Assembly (NCBI GenBank): GCA_017958585.1
Contig: JAGDCK010000113.1
Span: forward strand, 1-29,636
Length of the DNA: 29,636 nucleotides
Source: Lachnospiraceae bacterium
Lineage (GTDB): Bacteria; Bacillota; Clostridia; Lachnospirales; Lachnospiraceae
Reading direction: 5' to 3'
Shown here one piece after another: positions 1 through 8,958 of this stretch; the stretch's first letter is position 1, and the number at the start of each line of letters is the position of its first letter. Position numbers and translations under genes: made by a program. The notes under the pieces are model-generated. The model did no database searches and had not been told where the DNA came from. It worked only from the letters and a program-made list of their open reading frames with translations.

Positions 1-695
1 GTGGTGGTCTTTCCCACACCTGTGGGACCCATAAAGATCACGACCTTGGGATTTTTCTCAGATGCTGAGATTCCTTCCGCCTTACCAAACTTAAGTATCA
101 TCTTCTGATAAATATTAGCCAAGAGATAATCCATGGGCATGTTTGGCTTTTTTATCTTTTCGATCTCATCCATTATCTGTTCGGCATATTTTTCATCCAC
201 TTCATTTTCGAGCATGGTGGTATGAAGAAGATTTAAAAATCTGGTCTGTTCCTCATCTTCGGGGGAGGTCTTTACTTCCTTTTCCTCGGGAGTCTCCTCC
301 TCTTTTTCCTCGGCCTTATCCGCAGTTTTTTCGGATGAAGAAGTCTTTTCGCTCCTTATCTGATTCTCGATAAGACTCTGAAGAGTATCAAGGCGCTTTT
401 CTATATTCTCGGAAGGATTTTCTTTCTTATCCTCTTCCCTTTTTTCTGTCTCTTTAACCTTTGCTGCGACCTCGGCCTGCTTTGCTGCAGCCTCTCTTCT
501 GGTTCGCTCCAAAGTCTCGCTCTCCTCCTCAAGGGCCACGGTGACCTCAACGAGTTTTGCCTTAAATACGCCAAAAAGACCTTTTTTCTTTACGTTCTTT
601 TTGACATTAAGGACCACCACATTGCTGCCCAGTTCCTTCTTTGCAAGAGCAATGGCTTCCTCTTCGGTTTTTCCGAGAAATTTTTTGATAATCAT
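1..695 (-). CDS. flhF: FlhF, SRP-like GTPase of flagellar placement (5' part, cut by window edge)
   Basis: FlhF is an SRP54/FtsY-family GTPase that helps set flagellar site and number and works with FlhG and the export apparatus at the membrane. About 231 residues are visible. The start MIIKKFLGKTEEEAIALAKK is typical of the family. A long, highly charged Lys/Glu-rich linker follows (about residues 55-150, the basic/linker B region), then a helical N-domain (about 155-210). The P-loop GPTGVGKT (223-230) is interrupted by the window edge, so the rest of the G domain is missing. The ATG overlaps the flhA stop by one base (TAATG), which points to translational coupling. The truncation comes from the window and is not a mutation. 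Confidence 0.95.
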   Translation of the reverse strand, partial: MIIKKFLGKTEEEAIALAKKELGSNVVVLNVKKNVKKKGLFGVFKAKLVEVTVALEEESETLERTRREAAAKQAEVAAKVKETEKREEDKKENPSENIEKRLDTLQSLIENQIRSEKTSSSEKTADKAEEKEEETPEEKEVKTSPEDEEQTRFLNLLHTTMLENEVDEKYAEQIMDEIEKIKKPNMPMDYLLANIYQKMILKFGKAEGISASEKNPKVVIFMGPTGVGKTT

Positions 696-2743
696 TATGC
701 TGTCACCATTCCTACCGACTGAAGTTCTACATTGGACTCAACTTCGTTGTATGAAACCACGATGAGGTCCCTGTAATAATCCTCAGTCAAACGTTTAAAA
801 TATATTCTGACAATGGGAGAAGTTATAACAATGGGATTTTTTCCCAGATTCTCCAGTTTTTTGACTTCCCTGCCCACAGAATCGATGATGGCCTTTGACC
901 TGGTGGGATCGAGGTTCAGGAAGGCTCCGGTCTCAGTCTGTTTCACACTGGACATGATCTCCTGCTCGATCTTGGGATCTAAGGTAACCACGCTTGTGGT
1001 CTCATGGGGCGGGAAGAATTTAACGGAAATAGCCCTCTTTAAGCTCTGGCGCACATATTCCGTCAAAATATCCGTATCCCTGGTGGTGGGGGCGTAATCT
1101 GCCAAAGTCTCAAGGACGGTCAAAAGATCTCTGATGGAGATACCCTCTCTAAGCAGATTCTGCAATACCTTCTGCACCTCGCCAAGGCCGATAACCTTTG
1201 GCACCAGATCCTCCACAAGGGAAGGATTGGTCTCCTTTAAATTGTTTAAGAGGTTCTGAACATCCTGTCTTGTGAGAAGCTCTGCAATATGGCTTCTGAT
1301 TACCTCTGTCAGATGTGTTGCAATGATTGAAGGAGGATCCACAACGGTGTAGCCAAGGCTCTCCGCTCTCTCCCTCTGACTCTCCGTGATCCAGATTGCA
1401 GGGAGATGGAATGAAGGCTCAAAAGTGGGTATACCGGAAATCTCTTCCTCCACATAACCGGGATTCATGGCCATATAGTGGTCAAAGAGGATCTCACCTT
1501 CAGAGACCTGAATTCCCTTTATCTTTATAATGTACTGATTAGGATTAAGCTGAATATTGTCCCTCAAACGGATGATGGGCACAACGGTACCAAGTTCCAA
1601 TGCGATCTGCCGCCTGATCATGACAACTCGGTCAAGGAGGTCACCGCCCTGGTTTACATCCGCCAGGGGAATAATACCGTAACCAAATTCAAGCTCTATG
1701 GGATCAACCGAAAGCAGGCTGTTTACGTTCTCCGGCTGTCTGATCTCCTCAGCCGCCTGCTCGTCAGCGCTTACCTCATTCTCGATATTTGCGGTCTCCA
1801 AGTTTCCGGCGATAAGTCTTCCGCCAACCACAAACAAAAGTCCCATTCCCACAAAGAGAATGATATTTAACTTTGTAAATACACCTAAAAACATAAGTGT
1901 GGCGCCCACAATGTACATTACTTTGGGCACACCGAAAAGCTGCTTTATGATGGATGGACCGAAGTCCGCTTCCGCTCCGCCCTTTGTGACCAGGATACCT
2001 GTTGAAAGTGATATCAAAAGGGAGGGGATCTGGCTTACAAGGCCGTCACCGATTGTAAGGATACCGAAGGTATTTACAGCGGTTCCCGCATCCATTCCAT
2101 TCCTTAAGATACCCATCAGGAGTCCGCCCACCAGGTTGATCACGGTAAGGAGAAGACCTGCCACGGCATCTCCCTTTACATACTTAACGGCACCGTCCAT
2201 GGAACCAAAGAAGCTGGCTTCCTGCTGGATCTTGTCTCGCCTGTTTTTTGCTTCCTTATCATCGATGGCTCCGGTGTTAAGATCCGCATCGATAGCCATC
2301 TGCTTACCGGGCATGGCATCAAGAGTGAATCTTGCGGTTACTTCGGCAACTCGCTCGGAACCTTTGTTGATTACCAAAAACTGGATCATGATCAGGATGA
2401 TAAATACCACGCCACCTACGATCAGATCTCCGCCTCCTACGAACTCACCGAAGGTTTTGACAACGTTACCGCTGTTGCCGGTGGTGAGGATAAGTCTGGT
2501 GGAGGATACGTTCATGGCGATCCTGAATATGGTGGTGAACAAAAGGATCGTGGGGAAATATGACATTTCCAGCACTTCCTTGGTAAACATACATGCAAAG
2601 AGGATCGTAAAACCTATGGCAATGTTGAATGCCATAAATACGTCCAGAATACCTGCGGGTAAGGGAATGATCAGCATTGCAAAAGCTACCAGAATATAGA
2701 TTGCCACCATGGCATCTGTCCTAGTCAATCTGGATATGTTCAT
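695..2743 (-). CDS. flhA: Flagellar export gate protein FlhA
   Basis: FlhA is the large integral-membrane subunit of the flagellar type III export gate. Its cytoplasmic C-domain docks chaperone-substrate complexes. At 682 residues it is the normal family length. Several hydrophobic helices fill about residues 12-125 and 195-310. The FHIPEP-family signature RFTLDAMPGKQMAIDADL lies at about 138-155, followed by SFFGSMDGA (178-186). The soluble C-domain occupies roughly 345-682. The gene sits 14 bases after flhB with a clear AAAGGAG site five bases before the ATG. Its stop overlaps the flhF start. The identification rests on full-length family match and gene order and I regard it as secure. Confidence 0.98.
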   Translation of the reverse strand: MNISRLTRTDAMVAIYILVAFAMLIIPLPAGILDVFMAFNIAIGFTILFACMFTKEVLEMSYFPTILLFTTIFRIAMNVSSTRLILTTGNSGNVVKTFGEFVGGGDLIVGGVVFIILIMIQFLVINKGSERVAEVTARFTLDAMPGKQMAIDADLNTGAIDDKEAKNRRDKIQQEASFFGSMDGAVKYVKGDAVAGLLLTVINLVGGLLMGILRNGMDAGTAVNTFGILTIGDGLVSQIPSLLISLSTGILVTKGGAEADFGPSIIKQLFGVPKVMYIVGATLMFLGVFTKLNIILFVGMGLLFVVGGRLIAGNLETANIENEVSADEQAAEEIRQPENVNSLLSVDPIELEFGYGIIPLADVNQGGDLLDRVVMIRRQIALELGTVVPIIRLRDNIQLNPNQYIIKIKGIQVSEGEILFDHYMAMNPGYVEEEISGIPTFEPSFHLPAIWITESQRERAESLGYTVVDPPSIIATHLTEVIRSHIAELLTRQDVQNLLNNLKETNPSLVEDLVPKVIGLGEVQKVLQNLLREGISIRDLLTVLETLADYAPTTRDTDILTEYVRQSLKRAISVKFFPPHETTSVVTLDPKIEQEIMSSVKQTETGAFLNLDPTRSKAIIDSVGREVKKLENLGKNPIVITSPIVRIYFKRLTEDYYRDLIVVSYNEVESNVELQSVGMVTA

Positions 2744-2757
2744 GCTAACTCCTTTCC

Positions 2758-3867
2758 TCAGGCCTTACCCTTCAAGTGATATACAAAAGCCAATACCTCG
2801 GCCACCGCCTGATACAGCTCCGGCGGGATCGCCTCTCCTATTTCCACGTTTGCATAAAGCATACGGGCAAGAGGCTTGTTTTCTACGATCTCAACGTGGT
2901 TTTCCCTTGCCACCTCTTTGATCTTTGCGGCAAGATAATCTTCTCCCTTTGCCAGGACTATGGGTGCATCGGACACATCCGGATCATAGGATATGGCAAC
3001 GGCATAGTGGGTAGGGTTCGTGATTACCACATCGGCTCTGGGGACATCCTGCATCATTCTCCTCTGGGAAGCCTCACGCATTCTCTGCCTGATCTTTCCC
3101 TTGATCTGAGGATCTCCTTCAGCCTGCTTAAATTCTTCTTTTACTTCGTTCTTGGTCATCTTCATGTCATACTTGAATTTCTGCTTCTGATAGACCAGAT
3201 CCGCAACGGATATTATGAGATAAACGATGGTGATACGAAATCCCAGGGTGCATACCACGCTCAAAAGTTCTTTGAGTGCCTGTAGCATGGGCATGTCAAA
3301 GAGAAAGAAAAGCATGGACCATTTATCTCTCAGATAAGTATAACAAACATAGGCGATCAAAAAAATCTTTAAGATGGATTTTATGAGTTCCACCAGTGAA
3401 TTTAATGAAAAAAGCCTCTTTACCCCGTTTAAGGGATTAAGCTTTTCAAGCTTCGGCTTTAAGGGTTCACCGGTGACCTTCCATCCCACCTGGGCGATAT
3501 CGCATACGACAGCCAGCACAAACATTATGGCAAGCACCGGTGCCAGGATTATGAGGATATTTATTAAAACCTCACGAAATATCATAAAAGAGTCGTTTTC
3601 CGGCATAAATCCGTGCCAGAACACCACTGTATCGTCAATCTTACCGTACACAAAGGAAAACATATTTAAAAAGCTTGTTCCGATGTGCGCCGTCCAGAAT
3701 CTGAGCAGTACAAAGAGGGCTAAGAGTCCAACTCCGTTGTATATCTCTTTACTCTTTGCAACCTGTCCCTTTTTTCTGGCATCATTCAATTTTTTCGGAG
3801 TGGCCTGTTCGGTCTTTTCACCGCCCTCGCCCTCTGCAAAGAACTGAAGATTATACTTTAAAACCAT
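2758..3867 (-). CDS. flhB: Flagellar export switch protein FlhB
   Basis: FlhB is the export-gate subunit that switches substrate specificity from rod/hook to filament proteins after self-cleavage. The 369-residue protein begins with the family motif NLQFFAEG...EKTEQATPKK, then has four hydrophobic segments between about residues 45 and 225. A cytoplasmic domain follows with the autocleavage motif NPTH at 284-287; cleavage in the family is between the Asn and the Pro. All residues needed for cleavage are present, so the specificity switch should work with FliK encoded upstream in the same operon. The start has an AAGGGG site and lies eight bases after the fliR stop. Confidence 0.98.
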   Translation of the reverse strand: MVLKYNLQFFAEGEGGEKTEQATPKKLNDARKKGQVAKSKEIYNGVGLLALFVLLRFWTAHIGTSFLNMFSFVYGKIDDTVVFWHGFMPENDSFMIFREVLINILIILAPVLAIMFVLAVVCDIAQVGWKVTGEPLKPKLEKLNPLNGVKRLFSLNSLVELIKSILKIFLIAYVCYTYLRDKWSMLFFLFDMPMLQALKELLSVVCTLGFRITIVYLIISVADLVYQKQKFKYDMKMTKNEVKEEFKQAEGDPQIKGKIRQRMREASQRRMMQDVPRADVVITNPTHYAVAISYDPDVSDAPIVLAKGEDYLAAKIKEVARENHVEIVENKPLARMLYANVEIGEAIPPELYQAVAEVLAFVYHLKGKA

Positions 3868-3875
3868 TTTTCCCC

Positions 3876-4658
3876 TTAAGTCATGCTCTGTACGAATCCG
3901 GTGATCATCACCTTCATCTCCCGGAAAATAAAATCTGCCGCATTTTCCAAAAGACCTATCGTCAAAAACATGGTTCCCAAACCAACAATTATCTTAATCT
4001 GCATTCCCACTGCAAACATGTTCATCTGCGGTGCCACCTTTGCAAGGACACCTAAGATCGAGTTAAGTAAGATCATTACGCAAAAAATGGGAAGCACAAT
4101 CCTGAATCCGATCAAAATGTAATCGCTCATAAAGACGATCACGTTTTCCAGAAGTGAATCTGCGTGAAACACAGCTCCGTTAACCGGTATCAGCACAAAA
4201 GTGTCTGCCAGTGCACCGAAAAGATACCTGTACATACCGCTTGCAATAAGCATCATGGTAACGGCGTATTGATACAAAACACCTGTTATTGATGTATTTT
4301 GCCTGGTGGCCGGGTCGTACAGCGTAGCCATGGAAAGACCCGTCTCCATGTCGGCTATGGCTCCCGTGACGCTGACTATTGAAGTACACATATTGGTGCC
4401 AAATCCTATCAAAAGTCCTGTCATGGCTTCACGAAGCACCACGATGGCGTATTGTAAAACCGAATCCGATGCAGGCATATCCGCAGGTGAAAGCGTTCCG
4501 TAGAGGAGGATCGCCGTAAAGAAACTGATGGCAATTCTAACTCTCGCAGGAGTGTTACTCATACTAAAAAACGGCGCCACAAACACGAATGTGGAGATCC
4601 TGACTAACACCAGCAAAAAATATTCAAAATCATAAAGAGAAAAAGAATAATCGATCAT
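3876..4658 (-). CDS. fliR: Flagellar export apparatus protein FliR
   Basis: FliR is a membrane subunit of the FliPQR export-gate core. The 260-residue protein is almost entirely hydrophobic, with about six predicted membrane segments, and has the FliR-type stretch DYILIGFRIVLPIFCVMILLN near residues 175-195. It begins nine bases after the fliQ stop; the fliQ stop codon and the AAGGG site overlap. Order fliO-fliP-fliQ-fliR-flhB-flhA is the standard Firmicutes arrangement and supports the assignment. Confidence 0.95.
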   Translation of the reverse strand: MIDYSFSLYDFEYFLLVLVRISTFVFVAPFFSMSNTPARVRIAISFFTAILLYGTLSPADMPASDSVLQYAIVVLREAMTGLLIGFGTNMCTSIVSVTGAIADMETGLSMATLYDPATRQNTSITGVLYQYAVTMMLIASGMYRYLFGALADTFVLIPVNGAVFHADSLLENVIVFMSDYILIGFRIVLPIFCVMILLNSILGVLAKVAPQMNMFAVGMQIKIIVGLGTMFLTIGLLENAADFIFREMKVMITGFVQSMT

Positions 4659-4667
4659 TTTAATCCC

Positions 4668-4940
4668 TTATTGATGTATATACAGGCTGAAAGTGCTCCA
4701 GAGCTCCTGTGTATATTCAACCATGGAATTGATCATCCAGTGACCAAAGACCATAAGCGCAACAAAAACACCGATTATCTTGGGAACAAACGTAAGTGTC
4801 TGCTCCTGAATCGATGTCACTGTCTGAAAAATACTGACTACCAAACCGATCACCAATGAAACCAAAAGTAACGGCAGGGAAGTTTTTAAAATCAGATACA
4901 ACGCAGTTCTTGTCATATCCGTAACCGCATCTACAGTCAT
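4668..4940 (-). CDS. fliQ: Flagellar export apparatus protein FliQ
   Basis: FliQ is the small helical subunit of the FliPQR gate complex. The 90-residue length is typical. There are two long hydrophobic helices at about residues 14-38 and 48-75, joined by the conserved stretch SIFQTVTSIQEQTLTFVPK, which matches FliQ proteins closely. A good GGGGAGG site precedes the ATG by eight bases. It sits between fliP and fliR. Confidence 0.97.
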   Translation of the reverse strand: MTVDAVTDMTRTALYLILKTSLPLLLVSLVIGLVVSIFQTVTSIQEQTLTFVPKIIGVFVALMVFGHWMINSMVEYTQELWSTFSLYIHQ

Positions 4941-4962
4941 AACCTAATCCTCCCCTAAAAGA

Positions 4963-5832
4963 TCAATAAAAGGTCTGCACTACCTGACCTATGATAAGTG
5001 CCCAGCCGTCCGCCAGAACGAACAGCAGGATCTTAAACGGCATGGACACAGTGGTGGGCGGAAGCATCATCATACCCATACTCATGAGGGTCGAAGCCAC
5101 AACCATGTCTATGACGATAAACGGAATGTATATCATAAAGCCGATCCAAAATGCGGCTCTAAGCTGACTAACCACAAAGCTTGGCACCAGCACGCTGTTT
5201 GGAATGGATTCGATATTGCCGTCCCACTCCTGCCCTGCTATATCCATGAAAAGCTTAACATCCTTTAACTGTGTCTGCGGGGCCATGAAATCCCTCATGG
5301 GTTGCATTCCCAGTTCAAATGCTTCTGTCTGGTCGATCTGACCGTTCTCAAAAGGTACGATGGCCTCGTCATAGATCTTGTTAAGAGTAGGCTGCATTAT
5401 AAAGAAAGTAAGTATAAGTGCAAGTCCTGTTAAGATCTGGTTCGGCGGAGCCGTCTGGGTGTTAAGGGCAGCCCTGGTAAAATGAAGGACAATGATTATT
5501 CTGGTAAACGACGTCATGGTGATGATGATCGTCGGTGCAATGGCGATCATTGTCAGAATAAGCAGTATCCTAAGAGAACCGTTCAAAGAACCGTTGTCAT
5601 TGTTGTATGTAATTGTAACTCCGTTAACAACATTGAGCTGATTAAGGTCGTCAGGCGTCTCTGCTGTTCCCGGCTCATTGATGATGGTGGAATACTCCGT
5701 ATCCCCCGTCAGATGTCTCTCAGAGTCGGTGGCATAGGCCGTTTGACTGTCCATAATACACAATATGCCCACCGTAACCAGCAGGCATAATAGTTTCAAT
5801 ATTTTGTTTACGGCAATCTTAGTTAACTTCAT
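4963..5832 (-). CDS. fliP: Flagellar export apparatus protein FliP
   Basis: FliP is the main pore-forming subunit of the FliPQR export gate. I place the start at 5832 (289 residues) because it gives a proper signal peptide (MKLTKIAVNKILKLLCLLV...AYA) and has AAGGA upstream. The longer reading frame adds 48 residues that lie inside fliO in another frame and resemble no FliP. Conserved stretches include RIIIVLHFTRAALNTQTAPP (about 160-180), the export-gate region EAFELGMQPMRDFM, and the C-terminal segment MSMGMMMLPP. The gene overlaps the fliO end by 14 bases, suggesting coupled translation. The signal peptide is usual for FliP. Confidence 0.96.
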   Translation of the reverse strand: MKLTKIAVNKILKLLCLLVTVGILCIMDSQTAYATDSERHLTGDTEYSTIINEPGTAETPDDLNQLNVVNGVTITYNNDNGSLNGSLRILLILTMIAIAPTIIITMTSFTRIIIVLHFTRAALNTQTAPPNQILTGLALILTFFIMQPTLNKIYDEAIVPFENGQIDQTEAFELGMQPMRDFMAPQTQLKDVKLFMDIAGQEWDGNIESIPNSVLVPSFVVSQLRAAFWIGFMIYIPFIVIDMVVASTLMSMGMMMLPPTTVSMPFKILLFVLADGWALIIGQVVQTFY

Positions 5833-6214
5833 TGTCGTCGTCCTTAGACTCAACATCCTCGGATATTGAGTTTTTGTTATATTTGGAAAGTAAAGATTTA
5901 AAACTGTCCCCGAAGGATACAGGCTCCGGGCGATGGATCTCATCCTCCGAAATATCCCCAAGATAAGTGACCTCATCCTTTCCGAGAGCCACCACCTTGT
6001 AGGTATTTCCGATCTTTACGATCTGAATAAACTTGTTGTTGCCGATCCTGGCTGTATCGATTATCTCGATATTGCCCAAGCCGGCCTGCTTTTTCTGGTA
6101 TCCGGATATCCACCTGGTGGTTAATGCCGTGGCACCTAAGACCAGAACAAATATCACCAGAACGGTGATAAATTCAATATATGAATTAAGACTTCCCGAA
6201 AGTAATACTGCCAT
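5819..6214 (-). CDS. fliO: Flagellar biogenesis protein FliO/FliZ
   Basis: This 131-residue protein is a small bitopic membrane protein that fits FliO, which assists FliP ring assembly. It has one membrane helix at about residues 12-32, then a short cytosolic beta-rich domain containing QAGLGNIEIIDTARIGNNKF and YKVVALGKDEV, the pattern typical of FliO (FliZ in B. subtilis). The C-terminus is acidic. Its ATG overlaps the cheY stop by one base (TAATG), and its end overlaps fliP. FliO is poorly conserved in general, so gene position between cheY and fliP carries part of the evidence. Confidence 0.9.
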   Translation of the reverse strand: MAVLLSGSLNSYIEFITVLVIFVLVLGATALTTRWISGYQKKQAGLGNIEIIDTARIGNNKFIQIVKIGNTYKVVALGKDEVTYLGDISEDEIHRPEPVSFGDSFKSLLSKYNKNSISEDVESKDDDNEVN

Positions 6215-6576
6215 TAACCCACTACTTTCTTTACAGCCTCAATAACACGCTCTGCCTGGAAAGGTTTTACGATAAAGTCCTTTGCGCCGGCCTGAATGGA
6301 TTCGATAACCATTGCCTGCTGACCCATTGCCGAACACATGATAACAAGTGCTCCGGGCTCCATTTTCTTTATCTCCTTAAGTGCCTGGATACCGTCCATC
6401 TCAGGCATTGTGATATCCATGAGCACAAGGTCGGGGCTTACTTCCTTGAATTTTTCAACGGCTTTAACTCCGTTCTCAGCCTCTCCGGCTACATTGTAAC
6501 CGTTCTTTGTAAGAATATCCTTGATCATCATTCTCATGAAAGCAGCATCGTCACATATCAAAATATTTTTTGCCAT
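6214..6576 (-). CDS. cheY: Chemotaxis response regulator CheY
   Basis: CheY is a single-domain response regulator that carries the chemotaxis signal to the flagellar switch. The 120-residue receiver domain has all key residues: D9 and D10 for metal binding, phospho-acceptor D54 in LMDITMPEMDG, S82 in the Thr/Ser position and K104 in FIVKPF. No output domain is present. It lies between fliY and fliO, as in B. subtilis, next to both of its predicted targets (FliM and FliY) and to a predicted CheY-P phosphatase (FliY). An AGGAGG-type site sits just upstream of the ATG. Confidence 0.97.
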   Translation of the reverse strand: MAKNILICDDAAFMRMMIKDILTKNGYNVAGEAENGVKAVEKFKEVSPDLVLMDITMPEMDGIQALKEIKKMEPGALVIMCSAMGQQAMVIESIQAGAKDFIVKPFQAERVIEAVKKVVG

Positions 6577-6614
6577 ATAACCAATCCTCCGTTTGCTCGT
6601 TCTTTATGTTCTAA

Positions 6615-7934
6615 TTATTTGACAATTTCAGTAACTCTCACACCGAAGCTTTCTTCGATGACCACTACCTCGCCCTTGGCTACAAACTTGCCGTTTACAA
6701 GCACGTCTATCGGCTCGCCGGCAATACGCTCAAGTTCGATAATGGTACCCGGTGTGAAATTAAGGATCTCCGAGATGGATTTTGTGGTTCGTCCAAGTTC
6801 TACGGTAACCTCCAAAGGAACATCCATGATAAGGTCTATGTTCTCCTGGCCGGCAAGTGCTCCTGCCCCCTGGGAGAAGTTCTGGAACTGAGCAGGGGCG
6901 ACATTTACTCCCTGGTTCATGCCCATCATGGGATTCATGCCCATCTGTGGCATTCCCATTCCCATGCCCATCATAGGATTCATGCCCATGCCCATCATGG
7001 GGTTCATTCCCATCTGACCCATATTCATCTGATTCATGTTCATCTGGTTCATGTCCATCTGACCCATGCCCTGAGCGGGACCCTGAGGTGCTGCCGCAGG
7101 TGTGGGTGCAGGCTCCGGAGTGGGAGCGGCTGCAGGTGCAGGTGCTTCTCCTGCATCATCATTCATGATACCCATCTGAGTGCTGATGAAATTATCAACC
7201 AGCTTCTTTGCAAATTCTATCGGATACAGCTGCATCAGATTACTGTCTACCAGTTCATCTATCTGCATTCTGAATGAGATCTTTACAAATGTACCTCCGA
7301 GGAAGGGTGCTATCTCCTCGCCGGATTTAAACTGCGTAAGGTCAAGCAGTGAAGAATACGGCGGGCTGATATCGATGATGGTCTTAAGCATTGTGGAAAG
7401 CGATGTGGCTGATGAACCCATCATCTGGTTCATGGCCTCCGAGATTGCACTTAAATGCAGCTCTTCCAGTTCTCCCTCTGTGTTGGTACCGTCACCGCCC
7501 ATCATGAGGTCGGTGATGACTTTTACATCATGCTCTTTTAATACTAATATATTTGTTCCATCAAGTCCCTGAGTGTATTTGATCTGGATAAATACACAGG
7601 GTTTTTCATAAGACTCCAACAGCGAATCCCAGGTGGCAAGGGTAACAATGGGTGTTGTGATGTTAACCTTCCTGTTTACCAGGGAGTACAATGTAGTTGC
7701 CGATGAACCCATACTGATATTGGCAACTTCTCCGATCGCATCTTTCTCGACATCGGTGAGAAGCTCCTCTCCGCTGTCTGTTGTAGGGGCAACGCCTGAT
7801 AGAAAATCGTCCGGTTTATTAGCCGGGTCCGTGCTGGCCAACAATTCATCCGGTATTTCCGGCGGTGTGTCTCCGGACATATCTAAGCCATTCAGCAAGG
7901 CATTGATCTCGTCTTGCGAAAGCATTCCATCCAT
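6615..7934 (-). CDS. fliY: Flagellar switch protein FliY (CheC-like phosphatase plus FliN/SpoA domain)
   Basis: FliY is the Gram-positive switch protein that replaces FliN and dephosphorylates CheY-P. The 439-residue protein has four parts. (1) An N-terminal peptide LSQDEINALL like the FliM CheY-P-binding peptide. (2) A CheC-like domain (about 55-250) with two intact active-site motifs: D65-x3-E69-x2-N72 with P95, and S162-x3-E166-x2-N169 with P192. Both keep the 22-residue spacing before the Pro. (3) A linker, Ala/Pro-rich (264-285) then Met/Gly/Asn-rich (290-341). (4) A C-terminal SpoA/FliN domain (366-439). The ATG follows the fliM stop by three bases and its AGGAGG site lies within the fliM end. 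It could also be annotated fliN. Confidence 0.95.
   Translation of the reverse strand: MDGMLSQDEINALLNGLDMSGDTPPEIPDELLASTDPANKPDDFLSGVAPTTDSGEELLTDVEKDAIGEVANISMGSSATTLYSLVNRKVNITTPIVTLATWDSLLESYEKPCVFIQIKYTQGLDGTNILVLKEHDVKVITDLMMGGDGTNTEGELEELHLSAISEAMNQMMGSSATSLSTMLKTIIDISPPYSSLLDLTQFKSGEEIAPFLGGTFVKISFRMQIDELVDSNLMQLYPIEFAKKLVDNFISTQMGIMNDDAGEAPAPAAAPTPEPAPTPAAAPQGPAQGMGQMDMNQMNMNQMNMGQMGMNPMMGMGMNPMMGMGMGMPQMGMNPMMGMNQGVNVAPAQFQNFSQGAGALAGQENIDLIMDVPLEVTVELGRTTKSISEILNFTPGTIIELERIAGEPIDVLVNGKFVAKGEVVVIEESFGVRVTEIVK
6909..7067 (-). repeat. Met/Gly/Asn-rich repeat within FliY linker
   Basis: Inside fliY, residues 290-342 are a low-complexity run built from units such as MNQ, MNM, NPMMGM and GMGM, encoded by repeated atgaat/atgggc/ccatgatg-type codon blocks. 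It joins the CheC-like and SpoA domains. It is in frame with no stops, so the protein is intact. The repetition makes length change by slippage or recombination plausible. Confidence 0.85.
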
Positions 7935-7937
7935 GGC

Positions 7938-8918
7938 TTACTCCTCCTCTCTGATTACTGATGTCACTCTCACAGCGTAATTTTCATCGCTGGATCCGGG
8001 CAATGCAGTAAACTTTTTAATATTTCCTACGTATATATTCATGTCGCTGTCCAACTTGGTATCCAGTCTGATACAGTCTCCGATCTGGAGATTTGCGAAA
8101 TCCGCAACGGAAATCATGCTCTTTCCCAGGACTGCTTTGACGGGTATGTTCACCTTTCGGATCAGCGATTCAATATATTCTTCATAATTCTCATCGTGAT
8201 TCTCCTGCATGGTGGAGAACCAGTACTTGGTATTCAGTTTGTCCATGACATCTTCCAGTGTAAAGAAAGGAAGACATACATTCATAAATCCTTCGACTTC
8301 GCCTATTCTCATGTTCAATGTAACGATGGCTATCATGTCATTGGGTGCGATAACCTGTGCGAACTGGGGATTGGTCTCGAGTCTGCTCAAAACCGGTGCG
8401 ATATCAAGCACGTTTTTCCACGGTTCTCGAAGGAGCTGCGTCATCATGACCAAAACCTTTTGAAGGATTATGAGCTCGATCTCTGAGAAATCTCTCACCT
8501 TGTCAAGGGGTGCTCCGCTTCCTCCAAGCATTCTGTCGAGTATGGCATAACCCAGGTTGGTAGCCAGATCGATGATGACCGAACCGTTTAACGGTTCAAA
8601 ATTTATAATACCCAAAATAACCGGGTTTGACAACGCGTTACTGAACTCGCTGAATGTAACAGTCTCGGAACTGGCCACGGTTACCTGCACGTTCTTTCTG
8701 AGGTAAACCGGCAGGTTGGTGGATAAAAGTCGACTGTAATGTTCAAAGATGATCTCAAGTGTACGAAGGTGTTCCTTTGAGAACTTGGTAGGGCGACTAA
8801 AATCATAATTCTTAACCTGCTTGTCGTCCTGACCTTGCATCTGATCCATGTCAAGTTCGCCAGCAGACAAAGCCGCGAGCAGGTTATCTATCTCGTTTTG
8901 CGAAAGGACCTCGCCCAC
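7938..8918 (-). CDS. fliM: Flagellar motor switch protein FliM
   Basis: FliM is the switch subunit that binds CheY-P and connects FliG to the FliN/FliY ring. The 326-residue protein opens with the CheY-P-binding peptide LSQNEIDNLL. A middle CheC-like domain carries MLGGSGAPLDKVRDFSEIE (about 125-150), and a C-terminal SpoA domain ends it. The start codon is GTG at 8918, chosen because GGAGG lies nine bases upstream and the CheY-binding peptide begins four residues in. It follows fliL and is joined to fliY by a three-base gap. Confidence 0.97.
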   Translation of the reverse strand: MGEVLSQNEIDNLLAALSAGELDMDQMQGQDDKQVKNYDFSRPTKFSKEHLRTLEIIFEHYSRLLSTNLPVYLRKNVQVTVASSETVTFSEFSNALSNPVILGIINFEPLNGSVIIDLATNLGYAILDRMLGGSGAPLDKVRDFSEIELIILQKVLVMMTQLLREPWKNVLDIAPVLSRLETNPQFAQVIAPNDMIAIVTLNMRIGEVEGFMNVCLPFFTLEDVMDKLNTKYWFSTMQENHDENYEEYIESLIRKVNIPVKAVLGKSMISVADFANLQIGDCIRLDTKLDSDMNIYVGNIKKFTALPGSSDENYAVRVTSVIREEE

Positions 8919-8958
8919 AAATCCTCACCTCCAGTGGTAAATATTTTTGTCGTGCTCA

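Noticed and set aside
1698..2699. 333-codon open frame on the plus strand opposite flhA
   Set aside because: It is antisense to strongly conserved flhA, has no ribosome binding site or recognisable domain, and its composition is what the complementary strand of flhA gives.
5833..5976. 48-residue N-terminal extension of FliP
   Set aside because: It lies wholly inside fliO in another frame, has no family similarity, and hides a good signal peptide that begins at 5832.
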